A stretch of 64,000 bases of DNA from Rachycentron canadum (GCA_038496675.1 CM076655.1:24016371-24080370), one strand, 5' to 3'. Counted from the stretch's first letter, positions 1 through 11,892 are shown. Translations and numbers: made by a program. The notes: a model not told the origin generated them from the letters alone.

Positions 1-43
<43 letters not shown>
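1..43. repeat. (GT)n microsatellite
   Basis: Perfect GT dinucleotide run from the first base to position 43. It is cut by the window edge, so its true length is unknown. Confidence 0.98.
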
Positions 44-44
<1 letters not shown>

Positions 45-119
45 AATGCAACATAATGAAAGCACACACTGTCCCTCCTCTGCCAGTGTAATCCCACTAA
101 ATGTATGAAAATAGAAGCT

Positions 120-350
120 CAGCTATTGTTGGAGTCAGCGTGCTGCCTCAGCATATACATCCTCTGACACCATTTGGAGGAGGTGCACCCTGGGATACTC
201 TCTCGCTGGGACAAAATCCATCTCGATCCATCTCCCCTCTGGCACGGCGAGGGGAAGTTTGATTGATTTATCAGGCCTGCGTCTCCCCAGCCTCCCTTTA
301 ATGAGACAGTAATAGCCCACGGTCGGCAGGCACTCCAGAGACGAATGTGA
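120..350. promoter_or_regulatory. candidate conserved noncoding block
   Basis: Non-repetitive, balanced-composition DNA unlike the AT-rich or simple-repeat DNA around it. It contains TGATTTAT at 264-271, which matches the composite PBX-HOX type site, and a TTTAATGAG homeodomain-like core near 297. Open frames on the minus strand cross it but resemble no protein family I know. Conservation is inferred from appearance only; no alignment was possible. Confidence 0.25.
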
Positions 351-460
351 AGGAGAGGCGAGCGGCAGAGATCAGAAATGTGGACAGAATATGTAACCCG
401 AGGTACAATCAATCCAACACACACACACTCACCCAGGAGGAAGATGAGATAGCCAGGAAC

Positions 461-490
461 AAGACAGAGAGAGAGAGAGAGACAGAGAGG
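461..490. repeat. (GA)n microsatellite, interrupted
   Basis: GA-rich run with two CA interruptions. It lies in a wider purine-rich stretch (about 430-570) and just after a short (AC) run at 417-428. Confidence 0.9.
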
Positions 491-654
491 AGTATTAGAA
501 AGATGATATGACACAGAAAGAAAATGAGAGAAAAGAGAAACAGATCAGAAGTAAGAGAGAGACAGTTAGTTATTGTTGCTCATTAAAGCCGAAAATAAAA
601 CAAGTAAATACCATTTTATTGATTGAAATAAAAACAAATGGGGGCAAACTGAGA

Positions 655-803
655 GCCGAGCGGTGAGGATGCATATCACATATGTTCTGAACAGGCAAGT
701 CCCTGGTTCGACTCCTGGCCAGCTGGATCCCTCCTCACTTCCTGTCGCTCTACTTCCTGTCAAATAAAGGTGCAAAATCCACAAAAATATCTTTTTAAAA
801 AAA
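655..803 (+). mobile_element. tRNA-derived SINE, degenerate
   Basis: A B-box-like GGTTCGACTCC lies at 704-714, with an A-box-like GAGCGGTGAGGA near 657. The 3' body contains TTCCTGTC and ATAAAGG-type motifs and ends in an A-rich tail (about 781-804). Body and tail match the minus-strand SINE at 25981-26153, so both belong to one family. In intact members, the internal Pol III promoter boxes drive transcription and a partner LINE supplies reverse transcriptase. This copy is diverged and probably inactive. Confidence 0.75.
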
Positions 804-854
804 AGTATGAATGCAGAGTATTAATCATGAGATATTATGTCGCTTACAATGTGG

Positions 855-1212
855 CCATAGACTTGTAAATAAAGACACACATAGCCTCTGTGACGTCACC
901 CACAGGTTTCTGAAGCTTAGAGTGGGCTGCTGCACCATCGTGATCTTGGCAGTGCCTGACTCCGCCCCTAACTCCTGGCTTATCCAAAAAGTGGTGAAGA
1001 GGTGAGGCATGTGTGGAGTACGCATACATTTTTGACTGACATAAACTGTTGAGTTATATTTATAGTATAGTATATTTTCGCCGTAAAGTTGGACATTTAA
1101 ACATGGGAGTCTGTGGGGACTGACTCACTGTTGGAGTCAGACTCTAGTGGCCTTTGGAGGAACCTGCAGTTTTTGGCTTAATTTTTCAGCGTATGAGGTT
1201 GATGCTTGAGTG
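855..1212 (+). mobile_element. family C interspersed repeat, copy 1
   Basis: Starts with CATAGACTTGTAAATAAAG, a variant of the start shared by families A and C. It continues through a block ending CTTGGCAGTGCCTGACTCCG (about 925-975) and a second block with GGACATTTAAACATGGGAGT (about 1090-1110). The same two blocks, in the same order, occur at 45777-46115. They occur in swapped order on the minus strand at 57085-57590. It has no coding capacity. It is probably a non-autonomous element of fish genomes; the class is not assigned. Confidence 0.75.
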
Positions 1213-1900
1213 TGATACACAAACATGTAATCTTAGTACCTGAGGTCATCATTGTGACTGAAGAAACTATAATAATATTAATGATGCACTCATGCTAATA
1301 TTTGCTTTGTCAAACAGTTTTGCCTCTACACAAGAAATTGTAAAAATTTAAAAAAAAAAAAAAAAATGAAGCCGGGTCAACAACCTAACTGCCAATTTAA
1401 ATGAAAGTAAATAAAATCGAGTTTAAAAAATAAAATATAATTATTCAATCATGTTTCCCAAATGTTAAAGCTCTCTCTTTTTTGGGCCCTTTAAGTGTTG
1501 GAAAAATCTTTAATTTCATATCCATGATTTGAGATTTGAATCTGCCTCATAGTGATGGGAGACGGAGCGTTGGATACAATCTACAACTAGATTGTAGAAC
1601 TTATTTTGTGCACAGGTACATATTTTGGGGCTGGCCCAAGAAAAACAGGATCCTGAGTTCATCTTATAAATGAGTAGTTGTCATCCTCTGGGGATCATGA
1701 ACATGCACTTTATCGCATGCACTTTTATAGAAATCCAGGCAGCGGCTTTTGAGATACTTTTTCCTGGACCAAGAGTTAGTGTGTGGAAACTTGTGAAACT
1801 CGACATATTGCAAAGTAAAAGTGGGCTCATCCTCTGGGGAGCATGGATGTCCTTAGTAGTTAGTTTTTTTTGGTCCTGCAACGAAAGGTCAGGGTGGGGG
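1213..1900. other. unannotated AT-rich stretch
   Basis: Unique AT-rich DNA with a poly-A run at about 1351-1366. I see no gene, repeat family or clear motif cluster. It ends in a short G-rich run at the edge of gap 1. Confidence 0.6.
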
Positions 1901-2294
1901 NNNNNNNNNNNNNNNNNNNNNNNNNNNNNNNNNNNNNNNNNNNNNNNNNNNNNNNNNNNNNNNNNNNNNNNNNNNNNNNNNNNNNNNNNNNNNNNNNNNN
2001 NNNNNNNNNNNNNNNNNNNNNNNNNNNNNNNNNNNNNNNNNNNNNNNNNNNNNNNNNNNNNNNNNNNNNNNNNNNNNNNNNNNNNNNNNNNNNNNNNNNN
2101 NNNNNNNNNNNNNNNNNNNNNNNNNNNNNNNNNNNNNNNNNNNNNNNNNNNNNNNNNNNNNNNNNNNNNNNNNNNNNNNNNNNNNNNNNNNNNNNNNNNN
2201 NNNNNNNNNNNNNNNNNNNNNNNNNNNNNNNNNNNNNNNNNNNNNNNNNNNNNNNNNNNNNNNNNNNNNNNNNNNNNNNNNNNNNNNNNNNNNN
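1901..2294. other. assembly gap 1 (394 N)
   Basis: Unbroken run of N. Any open frame drawn across it is meaningless. The left flank ends in GGGTGGGGG, so a G-rich or simple sequence may have stopped the assembly. Confidence 0.99.
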
Positions 2295-2473
2295 GAGTCA
2301 TCTACACTGGGTAGTTGTTGAAATATCTGCCTCTGCACTGAAGTGTTAAACAAACTAAGTGGGTGACCAGCTTCAGCAGCCACTAACTGTTAGCAGGAAC
2401 CTAAAATAACCTCAGAAACAGCAGTGCACGCAGAGCTGGAGCTGAGGACAGAGAAGAGGAACAGATCAGAAGT

Positions 2474-2534
2474 GGAGAGATGCCTCGGAGAGAGGGAGGT
2501 GGGGGTGGTGGTGGTGGGGGCGGCAGCAGACAGA
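2474..2534. repeat. purine/G-rich tract with (GGT)n
   Basis: GA-rich then GGT-repeat sequence with several G runs of 3-5 bases (about 2496-2520). It can form four-stranded DNA in principle. It is low complexity and noncoding. Confidence 0.7.
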
Positions 2535-2584
2535 CAGAGGCAGCAGGTAGAGAAGGCGTCTGCTGATTGCCAGCAGCAGTCGGT

Positions 2585-2800
2585 CACTGCAGCCTTTAAT
2601 TAAAGTCACTCTCCTCGGCTCTTTAAGCAACAGCTTGCAATTTCCACAGACAACAGCAGCATGGCGGTGAGCCCGGGTGACCCGTAATTGTCTGTGGGTG
2701 AGGGGGCAGGGGGGAGGCGGGGGTGGCTGCCAACCTGTGATTTTCATGGGAATTAATGGCAAAACGGTGGCCACATTATTTACTTGACACATTTCACCAG
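2585..2800. promoter_or_regulatory. candidate conserved noncoding block with G-quadruplex motif
   Basis: Contains the perfect 12-bp palindrome CTTTAATTAAAG (2594-2605), which carries a TAATTA homeodomain core. Further TAAT cores occur near 2684 and 2752. G tracts at 2696-2698, 2702-2706, 2709-2714 and 2719-2723 satisfy the usual G3+ / short-loop quadruplex rule. The block is not low complexity and has no match elsewhere in the window. Regulatory function is inferred. Confidence 0.35.
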
Positions 2801-2805
2801 GAGAA

Positions 2806-2817
2806 GGGGGGGGGGGG
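2806..2817. repeat. poly-G run
   Basis: Twelve-base G homopolymer just downstream of the candidate regulatory block. Confidence 0.95.
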
Positions 2818-2879
2818 CGAGCAGAGGTGAGGTGCTGACCTTTCGTATTGACACCCCACCCCCGTTTCAAAAACATGAA

Positions 2880-5504
2880 ATATTACAGCGCAGAAGATGG
2901 AAAAAACAGCCTCAGGAGTTGAAATGCATGTGAGCAAGAGAAGTCATTGTTTTGCGTCACCGTTTGTTTTGTCATCAGAAATTCCTGTGGGAATGATTTT
3001 TTATGTTTTTTTTTTTTTTTTGGAAAAAGGTCAACAGCAAGAGATGGAAAGATCAGCTACAGTTCGTTCCCCGGGGTCATACATCCATTCAGCAGCAGCT
3101 GCTTTCAGCATTTCGATGTTACACTTGCTTTTAATTTTGTTCTTTCGTTACAAAACACAGACGGTTGCCTCGAAAGAGTGGCTCTCCTGAGGCAATGGTT
3201 CATTTGGATGAGGTAAATCAAATTCCAATTCAAAAGTGAATAAAATAACAGGATGTGAGTGGATGAGTCACACGTACACAGGGAAAAGTTTCAGCTGTCC
3301 ACCATTACTTCACAGTAATGAGTTGACAATTGGTCTGCAAACCCCTAGTGGTCTGTGGTGGTAAGGGATACATGAAGCAAGTATGCATATATATATCGAC
3401 TTTAGCTCATTAAAATTCAAAAAGATAATAACAGAACTCTTTCCTGCATTAAAATGCACTCAAAGACAGTGGCTGTCAAACCTCTGACCAGGTGCTGGGC
3501 CTGTGTCTTGACCTCAGTTGCAGTTTCCATTAAAAATCTCTGTCTGGGTGAGGACAAAAAGGTTATGACAAACATTAAAACACACACAAAACACATTGGC
3601 ATGAGTAAACACTCATATCGGCCTTCCCTCTTTCAGATTGTGATCAGATTTTAGACAGGTGTTGGTGCAGTCACCCCACTCCACCTTTAACACCAATAAA
3701 TCCAAGGAAATGCGTCCGTCGACCTGGGCTTCACTCAGGTCTGAGTGAAGAGTCAGCAAACATCATGATAGATCTCACTGATTAGGCACAACTGATGAGA
3801 CCTGATCATGACAAGGTTAGAACATATTGATACTAACCTTAAATGGAAAGTAGAGATCACATCCCAAAAGGTGATTAATTCAGTTCTGTAACTAGCCTGT
3901 TATATAAGTTTCTCTCAGGGAGATGGACCTTTATGCATGTGAGGGCTGCTCACAACACATTTTTATTTATAAAATGAGAAACAGGGAGTTTAAAGGAATG
4001 AAGCCCTCTTTATCTGGGGGGGGGGTTGTTGTTGTTTTTTTTTTTTTTTAGGTGTCTCTGTGACTAGAATCTAGTTTATTGTCGTGTGCTTGCGGAGCAG
4101 AGCTGTTGCATCATGTTAAGGAGCAGCTTACAGAGTATTACAGGCAGGATGGGACTGAGTCAGCGAGCTGCATTCTGTGTACCATCCTGCTGGCTGCATG
4201 TACCCAGGGACCTCATTAGTCCGAGCGGACCACTCCGTGGTCACTGGTGGCTCCTTTGAGGGCAGGCAGACTGCCACAGGGACCTGCCTCGTACCCGCTG
4301 AGGGTTCAGAGCTGAAAGGCCAGAGCTGCGACCTGAGACTCCAAATAGGCTAGCTGCCTCGCCGGGGGAAATCAGGGTGAGGGAGGATGACACATCGGCA
4401 TGCTCCAACACTTGTTTGGAGTTCAGAAGGTAACAGCAGGTAGACACTCGCCTGCGGCGGCGCCTCAGATTCCAGAGTTTACTGTGCTTAGAGTTTGTTT
4501 GTAGAGAAAAGTTTCCTCAGAGAGGAACTCTTTCATCTTTAGACTTGCATTGTTGAGTTGATAACAAACACACATACACACACAAGTCTATGAAATCTTA
4601 AAGGATATGTACTAGATACTTTGACTTAGATCTATTCCCTCTGAGCTTTCCCTAACCTTAAAGAAAACAGGAACCAGATTAACTCCTGTTGACTGCAACT
4701 CAGCTGCTTTCAATCAGGGCAGGACAAGTACTTGACCAGTTAATGCTAAAAAAAGACAGAACAACAACTGAGCAAATTAGGTTGACTGTCATCTGTTGCA
4801 TGTATCACTTCTGTCCTTTTCATGGGTGTGGGTCTGTCCTATTGACAAAGGCTGGAGTTTGTCAAGCTGTTCTTGAAAAAGAAAAAAGAAAACTTTTTCT
4901 TCCTGAGTGAAGAGGCAGCAGCAGCAACCAAACAATCACATAAGTGTGATTTATCATCTCAAATCAGCAAAAGATATGAGAATTAAGACTGTCCATTTCC
5001 TCGTCCGTGAACATCTGTGCTTCACTCCAGTTGTATGAACGTGCCACATCAGGGTTCTTGTCGGCCTGACATGTCATGCATACGCCTGCCTTTTGCCATT
5101 TCACACCCCATTGCAGTTGGTGGCAGTCGTGCACCACAACGCTGTTCGCCAACTGGTATGAAAAACAAGAAGTAGAAGAAGAAAACAAGAGGAGGGGAAA
5201 CAGAGTATCATATATAATGTGACAAGGGAGACGTCATTTGATTTTCTTTTTTTTTTTTTAAAGAGACTCATAAATGTGGGTGACACTGGATCCCCTCGTA
5301 CACCCTCTCTAAAAAAATCAAAAGTCCATTTTTTCATTATCTGGGGCATGCTCAGTTAGTGTATTTGCTTTGCATACAGCCCACATGGTCACCGTCTTGC
5401 AGACAAGGGCGGTTGACATAATTTACGTCACACAGACAAAGCAGATGTCCACTGATACATGGCTGTTGCGTTTAAGATGTATTGTTGAGCAGATTTTAAT
5501 AACT
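2880..5504. other. unannotated unique stretch
   Basis: No gene or repeat family recognised. It holds poly-T runs near 3006-3020 and 4036-4049, a G9 run at about 4017-4025, a short (TA) run at 3387-3396, and a 6-bp-arm hairpin GACCAC/GTGGTC at 4228-4242. The 4100-4460 part is less AT-rich and could hold regulatory DNA, but nothing distinctive supports this. Confidence 0.5.
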
Positions 5505-5825
5505 TCAGACCAGGTCTCACCCATTGTTTTATGAGCTGACATCTTGAAGCCTACAGTTTGTAATTTTTCCGTCAGCCATCTTGTTTTTTTTTTTAAACCA
5601 GAAGAAACCATGTTTGTCTGAGAAAGTGGAGCGGAGGAGGAGTGAGGGGTGGATCTGACCTGCTCTGTACTGAATGGCAGGCATGTCACCTGTGTGTGTC
5701 ACAGTCTGTCAATTACGTGGTCGACTGAGACCATAAACTTACTGAGGTAATAAATCAAGCAAGAAGTAGGGTCATTTTCACATAGACTTCAACCAGTGCA
5801 GCCGCCCCTCGATGGTCATTAATGC
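5505..5825 (-). mobile_element. family A interspersed repeat, copy 1
   Basis: Reverse complement of the family A body best seen at 28359-28882. Shared landmarks, read on the plus strand, are the TTTTATGAGCTGACATCTTGAAG block, GGAGGAGTGAGGGGTGGATC, the CATAAACTTACTGAGG block, and the end at the (rc) GGGGCGACTCCACTGG block. The 5' start of the element is missing. No coding capacity. Confidence 0.8.
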
Positions 5826-8269
5826 GGGTTTAAAGTACTTCACATTGACTTCCACGTCTTTTAATTCTGATCTGCTTTGTAGTTTTCATATTGACATCTT
5901 TTATTTTTTCTTTTCAAGGTGTAGAGCTTTGAGCAAGATCTGCAACAGGTTTGAAACGTTTCAAAGTGCAAATTGAGGAAAATACAGGACTCTGCACTGT
6001 CACTGGAGTGTGTCATTGTCAGTTAATGGGAGAAAGGCACAGAAAGGTGAAGATGTCCAGGCAAAGTGCAACAAGATTCAGGAGAGAGACTTTCGGCAGA
6101 GACAAGACAGGAAGCACAATGTCATAAGAGAACAGGACCTGAATTTAAGAGAGATTTGCTGCTACTTCTGTTGCGAAAATGTTTGAAAAGGTTTGAAATG
6201 CGTTGAGATGGTGACTTGTGGGGAGAGAGAAAATGAAATCACACAGGTGTTTGCCAGTCAGGAAGGAGCTACTATCAAATATTGAGTCTGTTTGTTGTAA
6301 ATTACATTAGAAATGTTGAGTAGCATGTGAAGTTTTCTTTTGTTTCACCCACCAGTGAGTAAATAGGGTTTAATTCTTATGTCAAGTGCATGCCATCACT
6401 GTACAATCACAAGGAAATGGTCTGATATTTCAGAATAAGAGATTAATTCTGCCGTAATTAGAAGATAATGGGGTGATATTCAAAATCAATGCCATCGTCA
6501 CAAAATACCATTAGATATGTTGAGACTATGAGATACTTCAATCACAATCATGCAGAAAGTGGTTCCATATCCTATGATAATGAGCTAATTAACTTTTGGT
6601 AATGAGGTTTAATATGTTGATTGATTCTCTTAGAGATCTTAAGCTCAACATTTTAACATCTAACTCAGCCATGGTCACAAAGAAATAGTTGACAACTCAA
6701 AGTTACAACATAAATGTGACCACAACAGGATCTCAAGATTGTAAGATAACAAAGATATATCATGACAGACATTACAGAGTCATGGTTTCTATGCTCCACT
6801 ACCAAACCCTAAAAAGACAAGGTGTTCTCAGTTTGCTGGTCGTAAGTCAAATATGTGTATCTCCATATCTAAACACAATATAATCATTGAGATTGTTTAG
6901 GAATAAATTCAAATCCACAATGTGACAACCTTCAAACTAATGGTCACATGAACAAAAACAGAAAAGTTCCCATTCGTCTTGTTAGCCATCTATCTGGCAA
7001 TCTACAACAATAATAATAGTAGTAATAATATACCATTATTTTGATATGCACACGGTGAGACTCTTGCCCCCTCTCTTCCTTACATAACCTGATAACTGTG
7101 GTAAAATGAAAGAAATCCCAGTTTATTTGAAAGTCTATTTGTTAGTATGAAGTATCTGCTTCACCTTGAGTAGACGTCTTTTTTGAGTAACTTAGATGCA
7201 GGACCGAAACAGAAACTTTACAGAATCCGTTTGACGCTGACTGACTAACACATGGTTGGTTGGTTTGATGAATCAAATGAAAACAAGATCACGAACTCAC
7301 TGGTCTGACACCTTTTGTGTTCTGTGATTGTGTTATCGCAATGTTAGCACTCATCGTCATCCTGTCATTAGTTATTGCGTCATGTACACACAAGAGCTGC
7401 AAGAACACTACAAGAAACGGTCCTTTCCATCTGCTCCGGACGTCAACAAACTTTATTGAAGGAGGTATCAATTTACTCCAGTCGACAGACTTTTTGTCTA
7501 AAATCTTCTTTTATTTCCTGTTTTATTTTGAAATTACTCACCATGTGTCTGTTGGATGTTTCCTTGTGTATTTAAGTCTCTGAGTTTCCTTCAGCCTCTG
7601 ATACTCTGAGTTTTGATCATGTGTTTTTTTTTTGTTTTTTTTTTTATTGGATACAGCTGTGAATACAGAAATATATAATTACAACTGTTTCCCATTTCAT
7701 TCCCAGGAACAACCCACAGGCCCTGGGAACAAGGCCAACAAAACAAAATCCCTGAATAGAAAATAACAATACAAACAGAAAATTGTAGACACTATTTGTA
7801 AACACACACTATTGTAAACACATAGTTTACAATAGTTTGCATAGGTAAATAATCCATGAGATGTAGGAGCTTTGCCTTCAGTCATCCTTCTGCATTTAGG
7901 TCCAGAAATCTGAAACTTACAACAGAAATTGCCCTTATGTTTCCCTGTTTGTTGTTGGGTGAACTGCACTGTCCTGCACAGAGCTCTGACTTTGTTTGAT
8001 GGCCAGAAGTTCAGATCTGGGCCAGCAACTTCAAGTTTTCTATCATTGGCCAGTCATTTTAGTCAGGGTCAGTGTTAGAGAGAGTCAGTAGTTAAATTAT
8101 GTGGTATCATATATATATATATAACAATGACAGGCGAAAAGCAAAGAATGTGTCATGATAAGACGTAAAGGAAATTGGTGCGTTATTCATTCATTTGTGT
8201 TATTCATGCCCATGATGAGACCAGGCTGAAACCAGGCCTTATCGCCCAATACCAAGATCTGTAAAGAGC
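5826..8269. other. unannotated AT-rich stretch
   Basis: Mostly unique AT-rich DNA. Contains an (AAT/AGT) trinucleotide patch at about 7007-7031, poly-T near 7627-7645, and a (TA) run near 8110-8121. Open frames of 60-90 codons occur but have no recognisable domain. No repeat family detected. Confidence 0.5.
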
Positions 8270-8274
8270 ATCTC

Positions 8275-8600
8275 TGTTCTTCAGCAGCCTGTTATTGGCC
8301 TCACTGTTACATGTCGATGTTAATGTGAACACACTCCGCAGCGCTTCCTCCTTTTTTCCCCGGCTGTTTCCATGGCGATATTCAGCTGCCGTTGTCTATT
8401 CATAAACCAAACGCTGTTAGTGTTCAAAATATGAAGATGCATGTAAACAAATGATCCCCGCACTTATCTGTAAAGTGACCAGGATATGAATCAACATCTG
8501 AGCATGGAGGTGTGTTTGTTAAAAATTAATTTCCACTGCTGTCAATCGACCCCGATGTGACGCATGTTGTTATAAGACAAATCGCTGAATCATTTTTGTA
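8275..8600. promoter_or_regulatory. candidate conserved noncoding block
   Basis: Unique, balanced DNA. Includes TTTCCATGGCGATATTCAGC (8367-8386) and CTATTCATAAACCAAACG (about 8396-8413), with the forkhead-like ATAAACCA and a nearby GTAAACAAATG (about 8446). Forkhead cores are the only motif theme visible. Function and conservation are inferred from appearance. Confidence 0.25.
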
Positions 8601-8831
8601 TTTTTACACATCCCAACACACCAACAACACGTTGCTTTTACTCAGCATCATCTCTGCTTTACTTATTCTTCATTATGTCTGATTGGTATGTGCAGAACAG
8701 ACAAATCACAAGGTTGTCCTCAAAATCCCTTGTCTGACTCATAATATCTCTCTTTCGCCAACCAAGTACCTGATGATTGATTTGTCGACCCATCAGCTGC
8801 AGCTCTGATAACAATAAGTGTTGATTTATTC

Positions 8832-8912
8832 AGGTTCAAGTTGTCTTTATTTTCACTTTGAGAAGCACTAATCTACAATGTGCACACACCACTAATGAAA
8901 TTAAAAATTCAA
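8832..8912 (-). mobile_element. retroelement 3'-tail fragment
   Basis: The phrase TTCAAGTTGTCTTTATT followed by ...CTAATGAAATT resembles, reversed, the AATAAAG-plus-oligo tails of fish LINE/SINE elements. Short and diverged; family not assigned. Confidence 0.4.
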
Positions 8913-8952
8913 AAGTCAGAGAAAATTGTGGCTTGACTTTCCATTTATGTCA

Positions 8953-9345
8953 CATCTTAAATGAGCTAAGCAAAGATTTTGCTATTGCTAAATAGCTAAC
9001 ATTAGCGTAAGCAGCTATTTACTCAGTCTAGAAGAAACATTGCAAGTTCAGCATTAACCAAGAGCTGTTTTCAGAGATGGAAAACAATGGCAATGTTGGC
9101 TTTTGTGTCGCCTCATTTCTTTTCTTCCACTGAAGTTAGCATGCTAACTAGCTAGCCATAGCCCATGAAGGCCAAGTCACTGTAGCATCCAGGCTTCTCT
9201 GAAGAAACAGTGCTGCTAAGATGAAGAATCATAATTGTGACAATGGATCTTGGAAGGAACAGTAAGTAAACAACTGTTAATGCTAATGGCTATGTAGCAA
9301 GAGTTAAATTTACAGATATCTTCTTTAAAGGGAGACATGCGATTA
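8953..9345. mobile_element. family F inverted-repeat element, copy 1
   Basis: The left arm GCTATTGCTAAATAGCTAAC (8981-9000, continuing ATTAGC) is an imperfect inverted match of the right arm GTTAATGCTAATGGCTATGT (9276-9295, continuing AGCAA). About 270 bp of loop separates them. The same arms and flanks (GAGCTAAG outside, CTTTAAAGG beyond the right arm) occur at 15668-15845 with a much shorter loop. No frame in the loop encodes a transposase. This fits a MITE-like or fold-back element. Confidence 0.6.
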
Positions 9346-10385
9346 TATAACATCTACTATAAAATACAAAGCCTCAGCTTTTTCTTTCTTTCCCTCTTCT
9401 ATCTCACTTCACCTGTTTATTTCTCTGATGTTATTTTGCATGTATCTTACTCACTGACTTGAGTCAGAATCTTAAACTGACTGATGTCACATAAAAAAAA
9501 CAATGTTTCATCAAAATACTTATTATATATAATAGAATTATGTATAATTCTTAATAATCTATAAGTAATACATCTGGATCTAGTGCCCAGTGACCCCTGA
9601 AACAGATATGTGGCCTGTCACTGTGTGAAAGCTGATGGAGATCAAAATAAAGAAATGAAGATAAATAATATAATCTGTAAATTGTAAAATCAATCTACTT
9701 TTTGCTAATATGCTAATTTAACGTAGTTTAGAATTACTTTTTGTGTCATCGGTGCAAAATTAACATGACTTTTTCACATGTGAAGCACATTTTATGTGAC
9801 AAACATTGGCATTAGCCGAAGCAATTTTCAGATATTTTACTTGTGAACTGAAAGAAAAAATGCAAAAAACAGACAAACTGAAATTATTTATCAATAAAAA
9901 CTTAATTACACTTTGATACATAATTGATTTTAATCATCGCTTCAGCAAAAATTGCTTCTGTTCCAGCTTCTCGGAGCTGAGTCACTTTTTCTGCTTTACC
10001 TGCAGGTTTGAATCAGGGCACAGCGGCGTGTGAAGGTTGGCGTCTACCTGCCACGCTCTTCCACTTCTTCACCAACACCTGACATTTTATCAGCTCAGGT
10101 ACAAGCCGAGAATGTCAGAAATGTTTTCTTTCTTATTCCTCTGTCTTGAGTCCAGTCCTCATTTTCAATCTGTGAGTGTACAGTGTTTGTGTTGCATCTA
10201 CATTCCAATCTGAGTGTGCGACCTCGGTGTCACTTCGTTTCTGACCAAGCAATTTAGGTAAAAATGGGTCTGAAATGGCAGATTACTTCAGACGGAGCGG
10301 CGAGTGGAGGACGCAAGCGGACTGCAGGCAAATTGCCTCTTTCAGCACTTAAATAAAGGCAAGAGGTCAGAAGAGGCTGAATGAG
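9346..10385. other. unannotated AT-rich stretch
   Basis: Unique AT-rich DNA to about 9950, then more balanced sequence. No gene or repeat recognised. Confidence 0.5.
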
Positions 10386-10390
10386 AGGCT

Positions 10391-10437
10391 TCACACACAC
10401 ACACGCACACACACACACACGCACACACACACATACA
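10391..10437. repeat. (CA)n microsatellite, interrupted
   Basis: CA run with CG and CATA interruptions, followed by a CT-rich stretch to about 10488. Confidence 0.95.
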
Positions 10438-10490
10438 CCCTCCTCCTCATCCTACTCTATTCCTCTGTCCTCTCTCTCTCTGTCTCTCAA

Positions 10491-10535
10491 TCCAATTCAA
10501 TTAATCTTTATTGACATGATGCTTTGATCCAACAC
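10491..10535 (-). mobile_element. possible retroelement tail fragment
   Basis: CCAATTCAATTAATCTTTATTGACATG reversed resembles the ...AATAAAGATT-AATTGAATTG tails common on fish retroelements. Too short for a family call. Confidence 0.3.
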
Positions 10536-10929
10536 GAGCTGAGCTCAGTGTCTCAATTCCCGACTTCATTCAGATTTCACTGGGTGTTAATCTTCACCCC
10601 AGTGAGTGTATAAAACCGGTGCTACACAGGTTGTGCAACCTGACACCTTAAAATATGTAATCAAGCAGTGCAAGGTCATTTTCCTTGTTTACTATTATTT
10701 CGACAAAAAGCTTTCTGACTATGATATTGCGTCAAATGCTCCATATTTTTCTTGATTATTAACCATAGGTTAATAATAATGAGTAGGGATACCTAGTAGT
10801 CAGTGGTTCAAAAAATGCCAAATGTACACTTCAAGCAGTTTTAGCTTTTTCCTTTGGGAACATTTTAAAAGAAGCTTTTTATATAATACAAGACACGTGA
10901 GTGAAATAGTCGGTCAACACCATGACAAT

Positions 10930-11158
10930 ATTTCCTCTTTGATTCAGACAGTCAGGGATTCATTCGTCACAAGCCTAAAGAACCAATCCAGTCAACTTGA
11001 GGGGATGGGGGGCGGGGCTGAATAAACATCAAACCTTGTCAGTACAGAGAGGAAAACTTACCACTAACACTGTGTCAGCCACTGCCAGTTTCAAGCTAAC
11101 AAACAACATGCACAAAAAAGAGATGCTAGTTGAGCTAACCGTTCTGACAGGTCTGCTA
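10930..11158 (+). repeat. family D interspersed repeat, copy 1
   Basis: Matches 48010-48235 in the same orientation over about 225 bp. Shared landmarks are GATTCAGACAGTCAGGGAT, AACCAATCC, ACCTTGTCNGTACAGAGAG and CACTGTGTCAGCCACTGCCA. Identity is roughly four-fifths by eye. Element class unknown; noncoding. Confidence 0.7.
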
Positions 11159-11159
11159 T

Positions 11160-11844
11160 TCTAATTCTGGAGGACCCGGTTTTTGATTTTTTGATTTTTA
11201 TTTTTTTCACTTTGTCGCTTAGCTTTTGTGCTGCTGCTTCTCTAAACTGGCATCTGATCTGAATCTACTTCACATAACACACTGACTATACACAAGTACC
11301 TCACACAACCACATCAAAAAAACCAATCACTTTAACAAAAGCATGAACAAAACTATTGAGGGAAGCTCACGATGCTGCCATCAGCTCTCAGACAGTGTCA
11401 CACGGGGAAGTTTGTGCTTCATCTAAATCCAACTCTACAGTCAGAGACATTTAGCGTAGTTTCTACTTTGTTACCAACACTGAACAACACAACTCTGTTT
11501 CCAGGATCCTCTGAGGCTCTTTATCTGGCTCTTCCACCATCTGGCTCAGGAAGGATTTTTAAAAACCTAAGTTTCCAAAGTTTTGATTCTCTTTATTCAA
11601 ACAAAGAAGGTGCAGCTCAGAATGACAGATCTCCTTGTTCAACAGGAAGCAAAATGAAAGTTTTATTATCAAATTCTTGTTTCTTTATATTAGAAAACTG
11701 CAGCACAAGTTGTTTAACAACCTTTGGGGTTTGAGTCAAAGATTGTTAGAAGCTTAAATGTAATGAGAGACACAAACTGAGGCGAACAGTCAGGGAGGGG
11801 GAGGGCTTTCTCCTTGAGATCAGGCTCTTAACATACTGTACACG
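11160..11844. other. unannotated unique stretch
   Basis: Holds a 120-codon plus-strand open frame (11372-11734), rich in Ser, Leu and Thr, with no recognisable domain or codon signature. I treat it as chance. No repeat family seen. Confidence 0.5.
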
Positions 11845-11845
11845 G

Positions 11846-11892
11846 CCCCTCTTCCTCCTCCTCCTCCTCCTCCTCTTCCTCCTCCTCCTCCA
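11846..11892. repeat. (CCT)n trinucleotide repeat
   Basis: CCT/TCC repeat with two interruptions. Confidence 0.95.

Noticed and set aside
704..714. Intact tRNA gene from the GGTTCGACTCC box
   Set aside because: No tRNA cloverleaf, and the flanks match a SINE body and tail.
1670..2383. Long open frames across gap 1
   Set aside because: Most codons are N; the frames exist only because N hides stops.
11372..11734. 120-codon plus-strand frame as a gene
   Set aside because: Low-information Ser/Leu/Thr-rich translation with no family resemblance; length is plausible by chance in 64 kb on six frames.
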